From Symsagittifera roscoffensis (taxonomy: Eukaryota; Xenacoelomorpha; Acoela; Convolutidae), in the NCBI RefSeq assembly GCF_963678635.1, contig NC_087062.1, positions 80,169,200-80,233,199 on the forward strand: 64,000 nucleotides of DNA, given 5' to 3'. This document shows positions 21,795 to 34,679 of the stretch, piece by piece. The notes beneath the pieces were generated by a model. It made no database searches. It was not told where the DNA came from and saw only the letters and a list, made by a program, of their open reading frames with translations. The position numbers and the translations under genes are program-made. How positions within the stretch are numbered: position 1 is the stretch's first letter; each line of letters begins with the position of its first letter.

Positions 21795-22810
21795 GTGTTA
21801 AATAGAGTTCAAAACCAACCGCCAAGCTTAATTTCAGATTCAGATTTAGAAAGTATACCACCAGAGAAAATGTTCAAAAAAAAATTCATCGGAAAAACTC
21901 AATACTGTTATTTCATTCCCTCATCAATTCCCGGCTTGTCTTATGCCCTTGTAAATAGAGATAAATGGATATACTCAATTGTACCTACTGATAGTCAAAT
22001 AGTTAAAAAGATTGATTACCACGAATTCCTCAGCTTAAAACTCTTAGAGGCTAAATTGGAAAAGGACCATATCCTGAAAACAATACCAGACGCAATACGC
22101 GACAAGAACGCACGTGCCAAAGAAACTACCGTCAAAGTTCGACAATACTATGCCCAACATTGCAATGATTTCGCTGTGCGCGAGAATTGTTTGTGGATGG
22201 ACGGCCGCCTGGCCATACCGAAGGACAAGTCATCAGCAGTATTGAACCGGCTACACCACAAAAATTTTGCAGCGGCGAAGGATGTCTGGATCCCGCTCAT
22301 GCACCGAAATCTCGCGGCCACAGCTAAGTACTGTAAAATTTGCCTGGAAGCAGGTAAAAACCTTCTCACATTCCTAAACCGGACATTCCTAAAAGTGAAT
22401 TGGTGAAAACATATGTACCTAGGGAACCTAATGATCTTGTCCAATTGGACTTCTGGGGTCCAGTAAATTGTGTACAGGGTCGACAGAAATATGTTCTAGT
22501 GGCGGTAGATACAATTTCATCTTGGCCGTCGGCATGCGTCTACTCAAGTAACAAATCCAAAAATGTGTTAAAATTCTTAAGCAAATAAATAAACACAAAT
22601 GGTCGACCACGGAAATTACATATGGATCAAGCAACCGGATTCTTTTCAAAAGGTATCCCATATTTTTTCTTATTACGAGGGCATCGAACCTATGAAAATT
22701 CCAGTTAAGGACCACCGCGCGACGGGGATGCTCGAAAGAACCATCGGCTCGATAAAAAACTACGTCCTAACATACCTACGGGAGAATAAAATTTATAAAC
22801 TGTGTTGATG
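21795..22810 (+). pseudogene. Integrase remnant
   Basis: Frame 21795-22406 contains the HHCC zinc domain: LHHKNFAAAKDVW followed by CKIC. The core starts in another frame with VQLDFWGPV (first Asp of DDE), then YVLVAVDTISSWPSACVY. A third frame has DHRATGMLERTIGSIKNY with the catalytic Glu region. Several stops break the core. Confidence 0.8.
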
Positions 22811-23765
22811 ATATCACGAGCATTAAGCGTTTTACAATTTGTGCCGCATCTAAATCTAAACCGACGCCATTTGAGGCTTATTTCGGAAGAGAAGTTAATA
22901 CCGCCCTTCGGAATCTAACAAAAAAACCATCACTTAAAAATCTCACTTGGAAGAATGTAATTAACAATGAATTACAATGTTTAGATGAAGCAAGCGATCT
23001 CCGAAATGGAGCTAAATCTCGACTGGGAGAAACGAAGTGACCTAGTGTATGCCCCCAGAAAGTCGCAAAACTCCTAGGGTATTGGAAGAGCACGAGTTAG
23101 CTGAAGCCGAGATGGAACGTAAACATCCTAAGGCCCAAGAGTGGCTAAAGCGCCACAAGACAAGCACTACAACTGTCTACCAACGTACCGGGAAAAGGGA
23201 CCCGAAGAACCCAAGGAGGTATAAACGTTTATCGTCAAACATAGAAAAATTAACACCTTATACGGTACAAATAAATAAAGGATCCTTACTTAGGAGAAGT
23301 GGGGTTTCGTTTAGATCAGCGGCTGAAGAAAGTCGAATAGAAAATGGGAACGACGCGAACACCCCGGGGCCTCTTAAGCAGAGGGAACCAATTAGTAAAA
23401 ACTCTGAAGAAAATGAGGGGGACAATGAAAAAAGGAACCCAAAAAATGAAACGGGCGAAGACGGATAGTGAGAGCTAAAGAAAAAGAAAAGGCGGGTATT
23501 GGAAAGCAGCGATGAAGAGAGTGACGAGGAGGACCAGAACGAACGGACGAACGTGAGACAAGAAGGCGAAGCAACGACAGCTTCGGCGACGGAAAATCAG
23601 GCTAGCAGAGCGAACGAACCGTCGGTTACGGAAAAAGCGATACTACCGAAAACCGTCGGTCAAAAGAGAAAAGTTAGTGAAGAAACAACGCGCCGATCGA
23701 CGAGACAGCGAAAAGGGGTGGACATGATGGGCGGAGTGATAATCCAACGAATGGAGTATAAATGA
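22811..23765 (+). pseudogene. Integrase C-terminal and unassigned tail frames
   Basis: PTPFEAYFGREVNTALRN (about 22862-22915) is the usual end of the integrase core ('P-x-x-x-x-x-G-R'). Frames 23049-23468 and 23499-23765 encode highly charged sequence rich in Glu, Lys, Arg and Ser, including KRDPKNPRRYKRLS. I recognise no family. It could be an integrase tail rather than a separate protein. Confidence 0.5.
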
Positions 23766-23905
23766 GTGAAAGAAGAAAAGGACCCAGGGAGAGGGTTGGC
23801 AAGTGTGCCGAAAAACTCAACTAACTTAGAACTTAAAACTTTAATACGAATGAGTACAATAAGTTTTCAATCTTGAGATTCAAAATTTGTTTGTGGTTGC
23901 CCAAA

Positions 23906-24103
23906 TGATGTAGGGATCAGTTTGAGTTTAAGTAACTTTACATAAGTTTTGGTATTCTGTCTGGGGACCTGCTGCTGTGACCTTGTGATAGCTATCGTCC
24001 GGCATAAGCTAAAACAACTAAGTGCATTAAGATTAGGTTTTCATACCATTCAGTTGCCTTATCAATTTAAACTTTCATTACCGAACGTTTTGGATCTTCA
24101 ACA
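23906..24103 (+). repeat. 3' LTR
   Basis: TGATGTAGGG...TTCAACA is the direct partner of 18349-18547. GCTA follows immediately and matches the bases before the 5' LTR. Confidence 0.9.
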
Positions 24104-24107
24104 GCTA

Positions 24108-24330
24108 ATTGGTCGTATTTATTTTGTACGACTCACAATTTCACACTTTGATATTGTCCAAATTTTATAGGTTTTCAATATATCCTTTTCCCAAATATCT
24201 ATTCGATATGAGTCAGGGGACAGTCGGAACATTCAGCGCTTTGCCCTGATATACGAGCAGACTTGTTGCGTTTAATGATCATCAAAATTCGGAAAATAAA
24301 AAATGGCGCGTGGATTAAGGTGGATTAAAG
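24108..24330 (+). repeat. Dispersed repeat family F, copy 2, right part
   Basis: GACAGTCGGAACATTCAG, GCTTTGCCCTGATA, a GAGCAG block and GGCGCGTGG match family F copies 1 and 3. It was separated from 18021-18348 by insertion of the LTR element. Confidence 0.5.
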
Positions 24331-26807
24331 TTTTTGCAAATTAGAAAAAAGCTCTTCTTATAAATTGATTTGGTCGAGCAATTTTTTTCCGACCTCGAAA
24401 AAAAGCAAAAAAAAATCTTCAATCGCCTAAATTTTCCAAAATATTGTTTTTGAGAGATTTCGTTTTGTTTTTCTTGCCTAAAAATTGTGTTGTTCGGGTC
24501 ATCCATCCAGTTTTGAGGATGTTTAATACATACTGGCACCTAAAACAATTTTTAAAAATACTAGCCGACCAGCAATAATGCCATTAAATGTAAAAATCAG
24601 TCAAAAATATTAAGTTTGGGCGTTGAATGAGAGAATTCCTGAGGGGAAAGAAAATTCACCAACCATACGCTAAATACGCAGCTGAGCGGGATCCAAGTTT
24701 TACAATTGCCTTTTCAGCCAGCCAATTATCTTTTGGATCTCTTTAACTATTTAACTTCTATTGGAAAAAGGATACTAGCCTACTAAGTACAAATCGGCAA
24801 CTTCTTAATCATTGTCATGATTCATTGATTTAGTTTTGTAGGGCTAGTTTCTTTTTGGTACCATCACTTAAAGATATCTACATTTTTGGTACCTTTTAAT
24901 TTTAATTCCTATTTCTCTTTAAATGCTCTAGCTCTACTCTGAAGAGTTGTTTACCTGATGATATAGAAGGAAATCGTCTTTTCAACCAATTAGGTCCTAG
25001 CTGCATTTCATTGGACGCAATCACAGAATATCACAACTAACTTCAGAAAATAAACGAATTCCGTCGCCATGTTAATACATTTATCTTTATCTGCAGCCTG
25101 TGTTCTCGCCTCTTTTATTTAAATGTCGCTATATTTATTTTATTGTCTGATCGCACCACTTTAGAATATCAGCGAGTAATAATGGCTGAGCAATGAAAAG
25201 CCCTTGAACTTAACAGAAAAAACTATCTTAATCTGAAGTATACTTTTCTTTCCTAATTTTTCAGCCCATATTGCATTTATTCACTTCAGTTCAGAAAAAG
25301 AGGGAGGCTGATTTTCTGAAGTAACTCCTTGGCCAATCCCAATCCATATTCCAAAAGTGGTTCCCTTCTGTTCATTTTTGTTTCCTTCTAATTTATTTTC
25401 TTTTCTTCTATTTTCTGCCCGATTTCAGTTTCGAATTCGTTTCGCTTGTCATTTTAGTATCTACCTTTTCAGTTCTGCCATCCATTTAATTTCTTCTTTT
25501 TGTACTTCATTCTTTGCATATGGTATATCCCCAGACAATGTTTCCCTTCGTCAAATCGAAAACACAAAAGTCAGTTGAAAGGAGCATTGTTGATTACACT
25601 AAGGGTTGTATTGTCATTCAATTTTGATTACTCTTGGCATAATCGGCTCAGCAAATCGCCTCATCCCGCTTATAACTTATGCTGCCGTATTTATAACCTT
25701 TGATCTGGCCTTCTGTTCCTGTCAACATTTCATCTAATTTTAAGCCGCAAGTTACCATTTTCCTTCCAGTGATTTTGAACAAAATTTTCAAAATAACTGC
25801 CCACATTGAATTTGAAAAGTTGATTTGTTCACGTTTAATGAATCTAATTAAAGCAATATGAAAGCTCTTTTTAAATCAAAATATTTCTCGGTCATAAACA
25901 AAAGTGAAACTTGCATTTGAAACCCGGCATAAATTGATTTATATCAGCTTATAGCTTTATAGCCCTCATATTTTTGTCATCTTGCCAAAACCTTAACTTA
26001 ATTTGGTCTTGTTGAATCCGAAGCATCAAAAGTTTTCAAACCTGGTTATCTTCATACACCATCCCAGCTTATCTAAAACGAGGTAAATATGATAAAATCA
26101 GTGAACATATATCTCGCATTGTTTCAGTTTTGCTTCTGATTTTCCAGAATTTTCGTTGTTTTACAGTCTGTTAAAAATGTATCCGGTTTTTAATTTATCT
26201 GCAAAAACTTAGCATGGGTTTTTAAAAAGTCAGAAAGAGTCTCCAGTTGCTGTGCAAAAAACGCAGAAAGTTCAGCCACAAAAAGTCTTGGCAAAAATTA
26301 AAAGAAAACACGAGCAAAAAAATTTTTCCAATATTTTTCCAGAATTTCTAACTTTTCCTGGGGTGCCTGTCCTCTCCATCCGAAGGTCAACTCAACCGAA
26401 AAATGAGAAATTACTTTTATATTCTTTTTGTTTGTTTGGGGTGGATTTTCGGGTGAATGGACGAGTTTCAAATTTCACATGAGAAGGTATTCGGGCGAGT
26501 AGATGGTCCCCAGCGGGAGAAGGTACTAAAAAAGAATCTTCTAAAAAAATTTCGCAACGTAAATTTAAAATCAGATTTAAACAAGTTTTCATTTCGAGAA
26601 AGTTATACTTTCTTCAAAATAGAAAATAACTAACTTCTCCATCCAATTGAAGGGTCACTCTCACTCCAAATTCGTCTAATGAGCAAAATCCAGTTTTTCC
26701 TTAGGAAAAGAAAAATTTTTGTACAAGTATTAAATGTGGTTTCTCAAAAAGTAAATGGATCCCTGTATGAATTTTTTTGGGCTTCAAATCGTTAGAAATA
26801 GTGGGTT

Positions 26808-26905
26808 TTTGTTGTTCCGAACATTTGAAAAATGTGGAGGAACTTTGAATTCGGTTGTGTTTTAATTTTTGTTTTTAATTTTGTTTTCCACGAAAAATCA
26901 GGTAC
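26808..26905 (+). repeat. Dispersed repeat fragment (partner at 57667-57776)
   Basis: Both copies run TTGTTCCGA, then ATTCGG-TGTGTTT, a T-rich stretch, TTTCCACG and AATCAG in the same order. Confidence 0.5.
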
Positions 26906-27764
26906 CACAAATAATCTTCGGTGATATACCAAATGGAAGCCGTTTCAGTCGTGATTCAAAAAATTTTCTCAGTATCGAGAAAAACTGGTTTAAAATTTAA
27001 GCCCTGAAAACTTGGTTTTAAGCAAGTTAAGTTAATTTTGGAGTTTTTAAGAGCCATTTTGGGAACCAAAAATTTCAAAAAAAAAATCAACAATTTTCTG
27101 CAAGAAAATTGGAAAGAAACCTTTTTTGAGTTTTTTTAAAAAATTTTCTTGATTTTTTCTAGTAATTTTTCCTGTTTTTGTTCAATCTGCCTATGTTTTT
27201 ACGATTGTCGAATATGCCTAAATTATACACTTATATCAGATCTTTTTAACACAAAAGGTAGAAAAAAAAACACTGAATTGAAAAAAAAATTGGTTTTTTT
27301 TTGAGGAAAAGTCTTATAAGTCTCTTATAACTGCAGATGTGCATTCATGCACATTGATCCAGTTTTCTCTAGTTGGGTTCAAGTTATCAAAAAAAAAGTC
27401 AATCATAAATTGTTCTAGAAAATTAAATAGCTTAATGGGCATCTATTTTTTCTTTGAAATTCGAAATTTGAGATTTTTTCAAGAAAGTCAGTGTTTTTTT
27501 ATGTTAACTTGAGTTCATTACTCTTTTCCAATAATCGATTGGCTATGTTTTAAATTGTAGAGACTATGGGTGGAAGATTCTGTGCTATTGGATATTTTGA
27601 GTTTCTTTGAGTTTCCCCTCATCAGTAAATATGAGGAAAGTGTCCCATGCACATGGAGAATAAACTGCTGCAATAGCTGTGTAAACTCAAAGAAACTATA
27701 AAACTCAGTTTAAAACTCCCAACGCGGGGCATTTTAGCCCCATGGCTTTATGTCTAAATCCTTG

Positions 27765-27818
27765 TTTATTATTATTATTATGATTATTATTGTTATTATT
27801 ATTATTATTATTATTATT
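27765..27818. repeat. (ATT)n microsatellite
   Basis: A run of TTA/ATT triplets, interrupted by one GATTA and one GTTA. Confidence 0.9.
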
Positions 27819-28428
27819 GCAGTAACCGGCTATCCATGTTTACTTAAGTGTTTTTTGAAATTCTGTCAAAACTCGTGGGATCAATCTTTCATACTTGCTT
27901 TCTTAAGGCACCAAACCATCCTACTTGTATGGGAAATTTTTAAATATCAATCGAATCGCGATTGGAATATCTTCAAAGTGACATGATTCTATAGCTTGAA
28001 TGACACATCTGAGGCATCTGATTATTAGAAAAATAATTTACCTTTACCCTCAGCAAAAAGTTTTTGCCTACTTCGTGATCGGAACAAATAGTCACGTGTT
28101 CAAACCTTATCACGTTGTTCCTTATACGTTGTAACACAAGTAAAATGTCAGTAATATTCGTAGTTCATAAGACGGTTTTGCAAAATTTTTAGCACAGATC
28201 GTTTTTTTTTTGAAATTTCAAAAAAAAACTATGCATCAAAGTTAATGATAAACCCGCGTATCTTAATGCAATTTTTGATATTTTTACTCATTTAGCCATA
28301 TGAGCAGATCGTAAATTTGATAAAAATTGATTGTAGCAATTGGGGCTAATTTTGATTCTTGTAAGTTTTCAGATTTTTTTTTCAATATTGATAGTTACAA
28401 TTCTCATAGTTACTCATAGTTACAATTA

Positions 28429-28584
28429 TGATAGTTGGGTCCCTGAAAAAGCAAGTCGGCTTCGCGATTTTTAAAAATTTTCGAAAAACACGATTAAATA
28501 ATTGTTTACACTATTTTCGAAAAATTTTAAGCACTAAGAATTTCTTCGGAGACCCATCAAAATTTTAGGGATCCAACTATCATA
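28429..28584. repeat. Small inverted-repeat element
   Basis: ATGATAGTTGGGTCCCTGA at the left is matched in reverse complement by TTAGGGATCCAACTATCAT at the right. It is about 155 bp long and MITE-like. The target duplication is unclear. Confidence 0.5.
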
Positions 28585-28748
28585 CTGTAGCAATACGTAT
28601 TTTTTTGTTCAAGCTGAAATTCTAGGGACCCGCTTCCCATGTGAAAACACGATAAATACAAATAAGATACGGCTACCAAATTTTCAAAAATGCGGCGGAT
28701 GGTCTATATTTGCTGAGAAAATTATGATCTAACGAACTGATTCGTTAA

Positions 28749-28803
28749 TTTTTGGGAGTGGGAAGGGAGGGGGTTCTACTGCAAACACCCCCCTCTCTTC
28801 CCT
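28749..28803. repeat. G-rich/C-rich hairpin
   Basis: AATTTTTGGGAGTGGGAAGG with GAGGGGG is followed after a short spacer by CCCCCCTC and TTCCCTCTCACTCCTAAAAATT, forming a long imperfect stem. Confidence 0.6.
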
Positions 28804-29434
28804 CTCACTCCTAAAAATTTTCCGATCAGTCAGTGAGATGATACAGAGTCATTTCATAGAAATGCAATTAGTGGGCTCATAAAGTCTAGTCTAGAGCTAA
28901 TTTTCGTTCGCTGTATTGCAAAAACCTGTTTGTCTTGTCGCTGTTTTTGGGTCGACCAAACAGGAATGGAATTTTTAATCAGTCGTATTAAGTCAGCCCC
29001 AGTCAGTGAAGAGAATTTGTTTGTTTACTCTCTGTACCCGATCCATGTATATCTGGGCCAGAGCAAATTAGTTAAGTACTGTAATCACACATCTCTACAA
29101 TGAGGTCACAGTTGATTAAAGTCTGAACTACACAATTGGCTCTGTCAGCGTCGACATAGATACCAACAAAGCCTGACATTAGAATCCAACAGAATATATA
29201 TGACGAGACGATGCTGCTATTTATTAATATTTTGATAATATGATTTTTATGAATTGACGATGTCGATAAATTTTCTGCAAACTTGGTGTCGGTCTTTTTT
29301 GCGTTGTATGTCGACCCTCTAAGATATTAGGCCTAGATTTGCAGGGGAAAGGTCAATCGAAGCCAAATGATTGAAACAACACTGTTTGATCCGTGCGCTA
29401 AAAACGTTGTTTTTTCTGTTATACGGCCCAAAAT

Positions 29435-29545
29435 ATTTTGGCCTGTTTTCGGAAACATTCTACTGCGGCTATTGGTGAAAAAAAGAGTCTCTAGTAATTT
29501 GCTGGAATAGCTCGGAAAATCAGCTTGGTCGACCTAAAAAAACCC
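29435..29545 (+). repeat. Fragment of the hAT-like MITE family
   Basis: GCCTGTTTT, GGAAAATCAGCTTGGTCGAC and CTAAAAAAA match GCCTGTTTT, AGAAAATCAATTTGGTCGAC and CTTAAAAAAA in 57302-57402 in the same order. No termini remain. Confidence 0.45.
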
Positions 29546-32500
29546 AAAATTTAAGATCATTTTTTATCAGCACCTTCAGCACCTTGGTAAAGTTATAGAG
29601 TGAATTCAAATTTGTGCCGCAAGAGAGACAAGATCCAGGACACGTAATTATCAATTTTTTCTGCTACCTGCAAAAAACTCCGGACTCTCGTTTTGAATCC
29701 ATCACTTTTTTTGTGAATTCAAGTCTAAATCTCAGTTTTTCATCTTCAACAAGCAAAAATCCATTCTTTTCTGCTGATTCTTGTTCATCAGAAGCGGCAA
29801 AACTTACATATCATTTTGCTGCGCTTATAATATTTACATAAAAATTGAAAGTGAAAGATAAAATTTCCTTTGATTTTCGTTTAAGTACCAATTAAAGTCA
29901 CCCATGCCCATGCGCCGGCTTAATCACCGTTTCAATTGATAGTGCAATTTCAATACACCTTTCTCTCCTCTCTCGCCTCTCTTTTCCCGCAAAAAAGACG
30001 CGAGCGGGAGTCTTAATTGGTTTCTGTCTGAGTCTGATGCTCATTAGAGTTTGAGACTTCTATCAAGGCCGAGAGTCTCCTCTTTCATCTTTTTTGTCTG
30101 TCTTGACTTGCAAGTCGGCAAATGAGGCGAAATTACACTCAGACAAACGAGTGAACCCAATTTGTCACGACTTCACTGGTTTTTGTTCCGACTTTCGATT
30201 ATTTGATGGAGTTTTTGGATCTCTATAACTCCGACAGAAATAGAGTGAAACTGATTCAAATATTTGTTTCAGTTTTACATACTCATAGATTTTTTGGAGG
30301 CCTCGATTTCAGTTTTATCTTTATCAGATGAGCTAAAGTTATTGAAAAAAAAATTTCGATCCTAATCGTAATCCAAACTGCACTTGGTATAGACTAATCC
30401 GTCCTTGTTTAAACCAAACTGCTAATCCACTGAGATTAATATCTTGTCGATTAGGTATTAATGGTAGTTTCTCATGCAGTAGGTACAGATTGCACTGATT
30501 AATTGGTACTATTCAGGGTAATTAAGAAAATTAATTCGATTTTTGAAAGATTGTAAGATCGTATCAAATACTTCTTCCTCTTTATTGATTTGGCATCCCG
30601 TGGGCTATAATTGTTGTCAGCTCTGTGCAATGTGCGCTGTCATTTTTATATCTAAGTTTTTTTTTTACTGAAGCAACTACGAAATACATCATAAAACTGC
30701 AACTCTTCTTCCTTTTTTGATAGATATCACCGATGATGCCTCAAAAAAAATCATACCATCTAATTTCACTTATGTAAGTGCTTGGTAATTTGCGCGGAGA
30801 CAAAATTCCTGGATTTTAATTCGAATTATCGAAAAACTTGTCAAGATAACTGAGACAGTAATCATCATTACACACACAACTTTTGTGCTTCATTTAGATC
30901 TTGCGATTTTGGTCTTGGCAGATTTGGGAATATCGAGCAGATCTTGGAACAGCGTTTCCAGGTGCGTACAATTTGCCGATGATTTCGATGTCATAATGTA
31001 TGAACATTATCTTACATCGCCATTTGACTTTTTTGCTCAAATTTTCATTTCTTTTGAATTTGTTGTCTTGTATTTTTTTTTCATTCTAACAACAGCAACA
31101 GACAGTTAGGAGCCACCTGTCTTTTTTTTCGCTCGTCAAATTTATGTTTTTCTTTCTAATCACATAATGATAATTGGTTAATTAATGCACACTTATAATA
31201 GTACAATTATCTATATACCTGGTCTAGTCTCAGTAGAGCAAAAAATTAACATATCTCGTATGGTGCGCTGATGTATGCATCATACACACTCACACGTACT
31301 CACATAGAGATTGAGAGGTGCTTGATGTATTTTAGCCTCATTTTTGAATGTGTGTTTTGATTAGAAGATTAGTTTATATAAGAGAATGAGTGGCTCAGGT
31401 GAGCTGTTGTGTCAATTAGCCAATTAGCTGTGCTGTCTGACGCCTCGTTGGCTGCCTAACATCACAACATAATGACATGATTGGATAATGTATTCTATCA
31501 TAAATATACCATAGCACAGTGCATTGAGCACCATAAACATCAATAACATAAACAGAACAACTATTATATTAATTAATTGGCCTTTTTTGAATGGCTTGTT
31601 GATACAAGTCCCACTTTTGCAGTATTGAAGACCACTCTTGAAAAGATTCTAAAATAACAACAAAAAACAACAATAATCATTTCTCGAGACCGCCTATATA
31701 TCTCCATATAGTATTTATCAATGAAGCAGATTTGAACCAGGGGCTCATTATTATCGACATCAATTCCACGCGCCGACCAGGTAATTACAATTTGCAGCCA
31801 TTTCCAACCGCAGTTGAGACCGGCCGGATTAGCCAGCGTCCGGATAGGCGCGCCGGTGTCTGCTTCCGCGATTAGCACAATAGAGCCATCAAATTAGGCA
31901 AAATAGATAAATAGGAAAAAAAAATCAAGTCAAATTAACATCCAATTCGCTCTAATCCGGTTGTTGTTTTCATTGGACAATATTTTCTCATTTACACAAA
32001 ACTGCTGCTCCAAAAATGAACAAAAAAATTCACTTTGATTAATGTATTTTTATTGAAAATTATAATTTGGAATTTCAACATCATCTTTTCATCGCGTGTC
32101 CTTGTTTTGTATACTTCGTAAGGAGACAAAGAGACACTAAGACTAGGATCAAGTAAAATCGCAAACGTCGGCGTGTCTGCCTTCTTGTTACCATCAAACA
32201 CAACATAACTATTAATTTTTCCACGTGATTTCATTTTGAATTTACCATAAAACGGATTCATTCCTTCTTTGAAAAAAAAATAATTTACTAGGATCATATT
32301 TTACTTGACGCCAGACTCCTCCAAAACTATCTTTAAAAAAAGAGGCTCTCAAAATAAGATAGAAGCTAGCTTTGAAGAAACAGACTCTAGGATGCGCAGT
32401 AAACAGAACCGCACACTAATCCTTCTGTTTGCCAAACAGAACAGCTCATAGACATACTATAGACCACACAACTATATCACCATTTACAGTATTACATAAT

Positions 32501-33743
32501 AGAGTAACTGTCATTCCATGTGGTGCCTCCTCCCTCCTGGCGCCAAATCAAACGACAACTGCAGTCAATTAAATGAGCGGACATAAAACTGCATCAAGCG
32601 AGCAACCATACATTAATAATCAGAAATTTATACCGTCTCCGGTCCTTATTGCCTTGCTATTATACTTCCAACCGCTCCCGATTTAACAAACTAAAAATCA
32701 TCAGTGAACCTCAATGTAAGTAAAATGCTACTCCTAATTTTTGACGAATGAACCGACCGACTGTGTCTATGTCTAGGGTCTTCGCAGGATCGTCGGCTTC
32801 GCTTCTGTTGAGCGTTTGTAAATTTTGGCTACGATGATCGATGAGTTTCGATGTCGCTTTTTCCCATAGTTTTCATCAACCAGCTATCCGTCTCTTGAAT
32901 CCAGACTCAGACGCCGATATAAGCCAACCCGCTGCCAAGTATAGCTTATATTTTTGGTCATCAATTTTATCCCGCCTTCGAATAACAGATGTGTCGATTT
33001 TGAATCGTATCCTTGTCTATGAAGTGGATTTTTATAGTCGTGATTTTCTTCCATTTTGACGCGTCTTTTTCTAAGTATCCGTTTTTGCATCATCTATCGG
33101 TCTCGCTCTAGGCAATAAAGGTCAATGTTAGTGCCTGGTTCTAGTCTTGGTGACTGCAACGTTGTCTCCATTGTCTCGACTGACTGGTTATTTCTGGAAG
33201 AGGGTGGCACCAATAGATAATGCAAGGGATCCGATCTTCAGACGCATATGACTGTTTTATATTCTTATATAGTCTTTTTTATTACCCTCACTGTAGCTAA
33301 ATACTCCTCTGTTTTTGGGGCTGGCAAAATAGCTGCTACAATTTCAAAAAGCTTGTAATTCCAGAAAAGAGACTGATAATTAAATGGCAAAATCAGAAAA
33401 TGCGCCAGAAAAAGACGAGACAGAAACAAGACGACTCAGGCGGTGCTTTCAATCAGGAGTTTAAACACCTGTTACACTTCGTGCTCTTGAAAAATCACCT
33501 CTTTTAATCATGGCCCGCCCGGCGACGCCATCTCGCAGACCAGAACACTTTTTTTTAACCATCTTTTCATTTTTTCTTATATCGACCAGTCATCTCAACA
33601 CTGATTTTTTCTCAATTTGTGATAACTCTTTTTTTGCTTTCATTTTTGATTAACATTAGTTGTTTTTTTTTTCTTCAAAAGACTTGATTAACAGACCAGT
33701 AGAGATCCATTTTCAGTTCATCCGGTTTATCACATTGTTGAAA

Positions 33744-33798
33744 ATGGCGCTTACATCGGGGATTGTTTTGTGTCGTGTGGTGCGAGCGGCTGATTACG
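33744..33798 (+). CDS. Candidate extra 5' coding exon of UNC5
   Basis: An ATG in good context (AAAATGG) opens 18 codons ending GATTACG|GTAAGA, a good donor. Joined to the acceptor TGTTTAG at 34677, the phase-1 G plus CA makes an Ala codon and keeps the UNC5 frame through its Met at 34680. Phase agreement has a one-in-three chance of being accidental. The peptide is not similar to anything I know and would put the signal sequence about 40 residues in. Confidence 0.25.
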
Positions 33799-34679
33799 GT
33801 AAGAAGTCCTTTCACAAGTCGATCCTCTTTCCAGCTAACTTTTAATTTGGTTTGACCTTATCTTGATCTAGACGCCTCGCGAAACCAGACCCAGCCGAAA
33901 TTAGAACTGAACCTAGCACTAAATATGTAAAGGGAACAGCGGGACATATTGAATATCTAGAAAGGAGAGACAGTCAATTTTGAGATTGAACTGAAGGCTA
34001 GAACAGTTAACTGAGTTTATCTTCAGTTTCGATCTTCGGTTGGATTCAATGTTTGATTGGATATCTCGGGCGAAGGGCTGCTTTGTATGTTTTTGCGTTA
34101 TTGGCACTGGTGCCGTTGAATTTATTTGTGGGTGATTTTTATCTAAATTAAGGCTTTACTATTCTGACTCTCTTCAGCCCATTAATCGCACCCCGCTGAG
34201 AGTGTCTTTGAGCCCCCTTTCCTATTTTCCTATTCTTAGACAGGTGTTTCTATAAGTTTTCTGGTCTATCTTCCGACTATCATCTCTCCCACTAACATGT
34301 CCAGGTGTGAAAAGAAGAACCGAATAAGTAAACACAATGAATAAGTCAAAACAAAAATTCACTAACTGAGAATCAAACCAGTTTCTGTTGAGTCCCGTGT
34401 TTCGATTCATAACGAGTCTTCAAAACAGCGCAATTTTCGAATTTTTAAGAGAAACGCATATTTAGCTGCCTCATTCATTGGCGAAAGGATATTCTGAAGC
34501 AAATCTTGTTACCACGTTAACAAAATAAATCCAGTTGAGATGATATAACTTTCAACAATTTCTTTGAAAATTTGCTGGCAAGAATTTCAAAAAAAACTTA
34601 AAAATTTTTTTCAATGGTTGTTTCGATTACTCAAATCGTTTAAGGCAAAAATCTTAAATTTATTGTGGCTTGTTTAGCA

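Larger units (their letters stand above)
18349..24103 (+). mobile_element. Decayed Ty3/gypsy-type LTR retrotransposon
   Basis: Two direct LTRs of about 199 bp, starting TG and ending CA, are flanked by GCTA (18345-18348 and 24104-24107). AGCTA is also possible if the last A is not part of the LTR. Coding remnants lie in the order Gag, zinc knuckle, aspartic protease, reverse transcriptase, RNase H, integrase, which is the Ty3/gypsy order. The LTRs look about 90 percent identical by eye. Frames are broken by many stops and shifts, so it is not active. A basic, acidic and Ser-rich frame follows integrase (23049-23765). No env-like gene is recognisable. No clear polypurine tract adjoins the 3' LTR. 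The nearest purine-rich stretch, 23766-23797, is over 100 bases upstream. Confidence 0.9.
24331..33743. other. Gene desert of about 9.4 kb upstream of UNC5
   Basis: No gene is supported here. I see an ATT microsatellite, inverted repeats at 27598-27697, 28429-28584 and 28749-28803, a dispersed repeat fragment at 26808-26905 related to 57667-57776, a hAT-like MITE fragment at 29435-29545, and a locally GC-rich stretch at 31787-31880. Distal regulatory DNA or 5' untranslated exons of UNC5 could lie here but cannot be recognised by eye. Confidence 0.4.
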
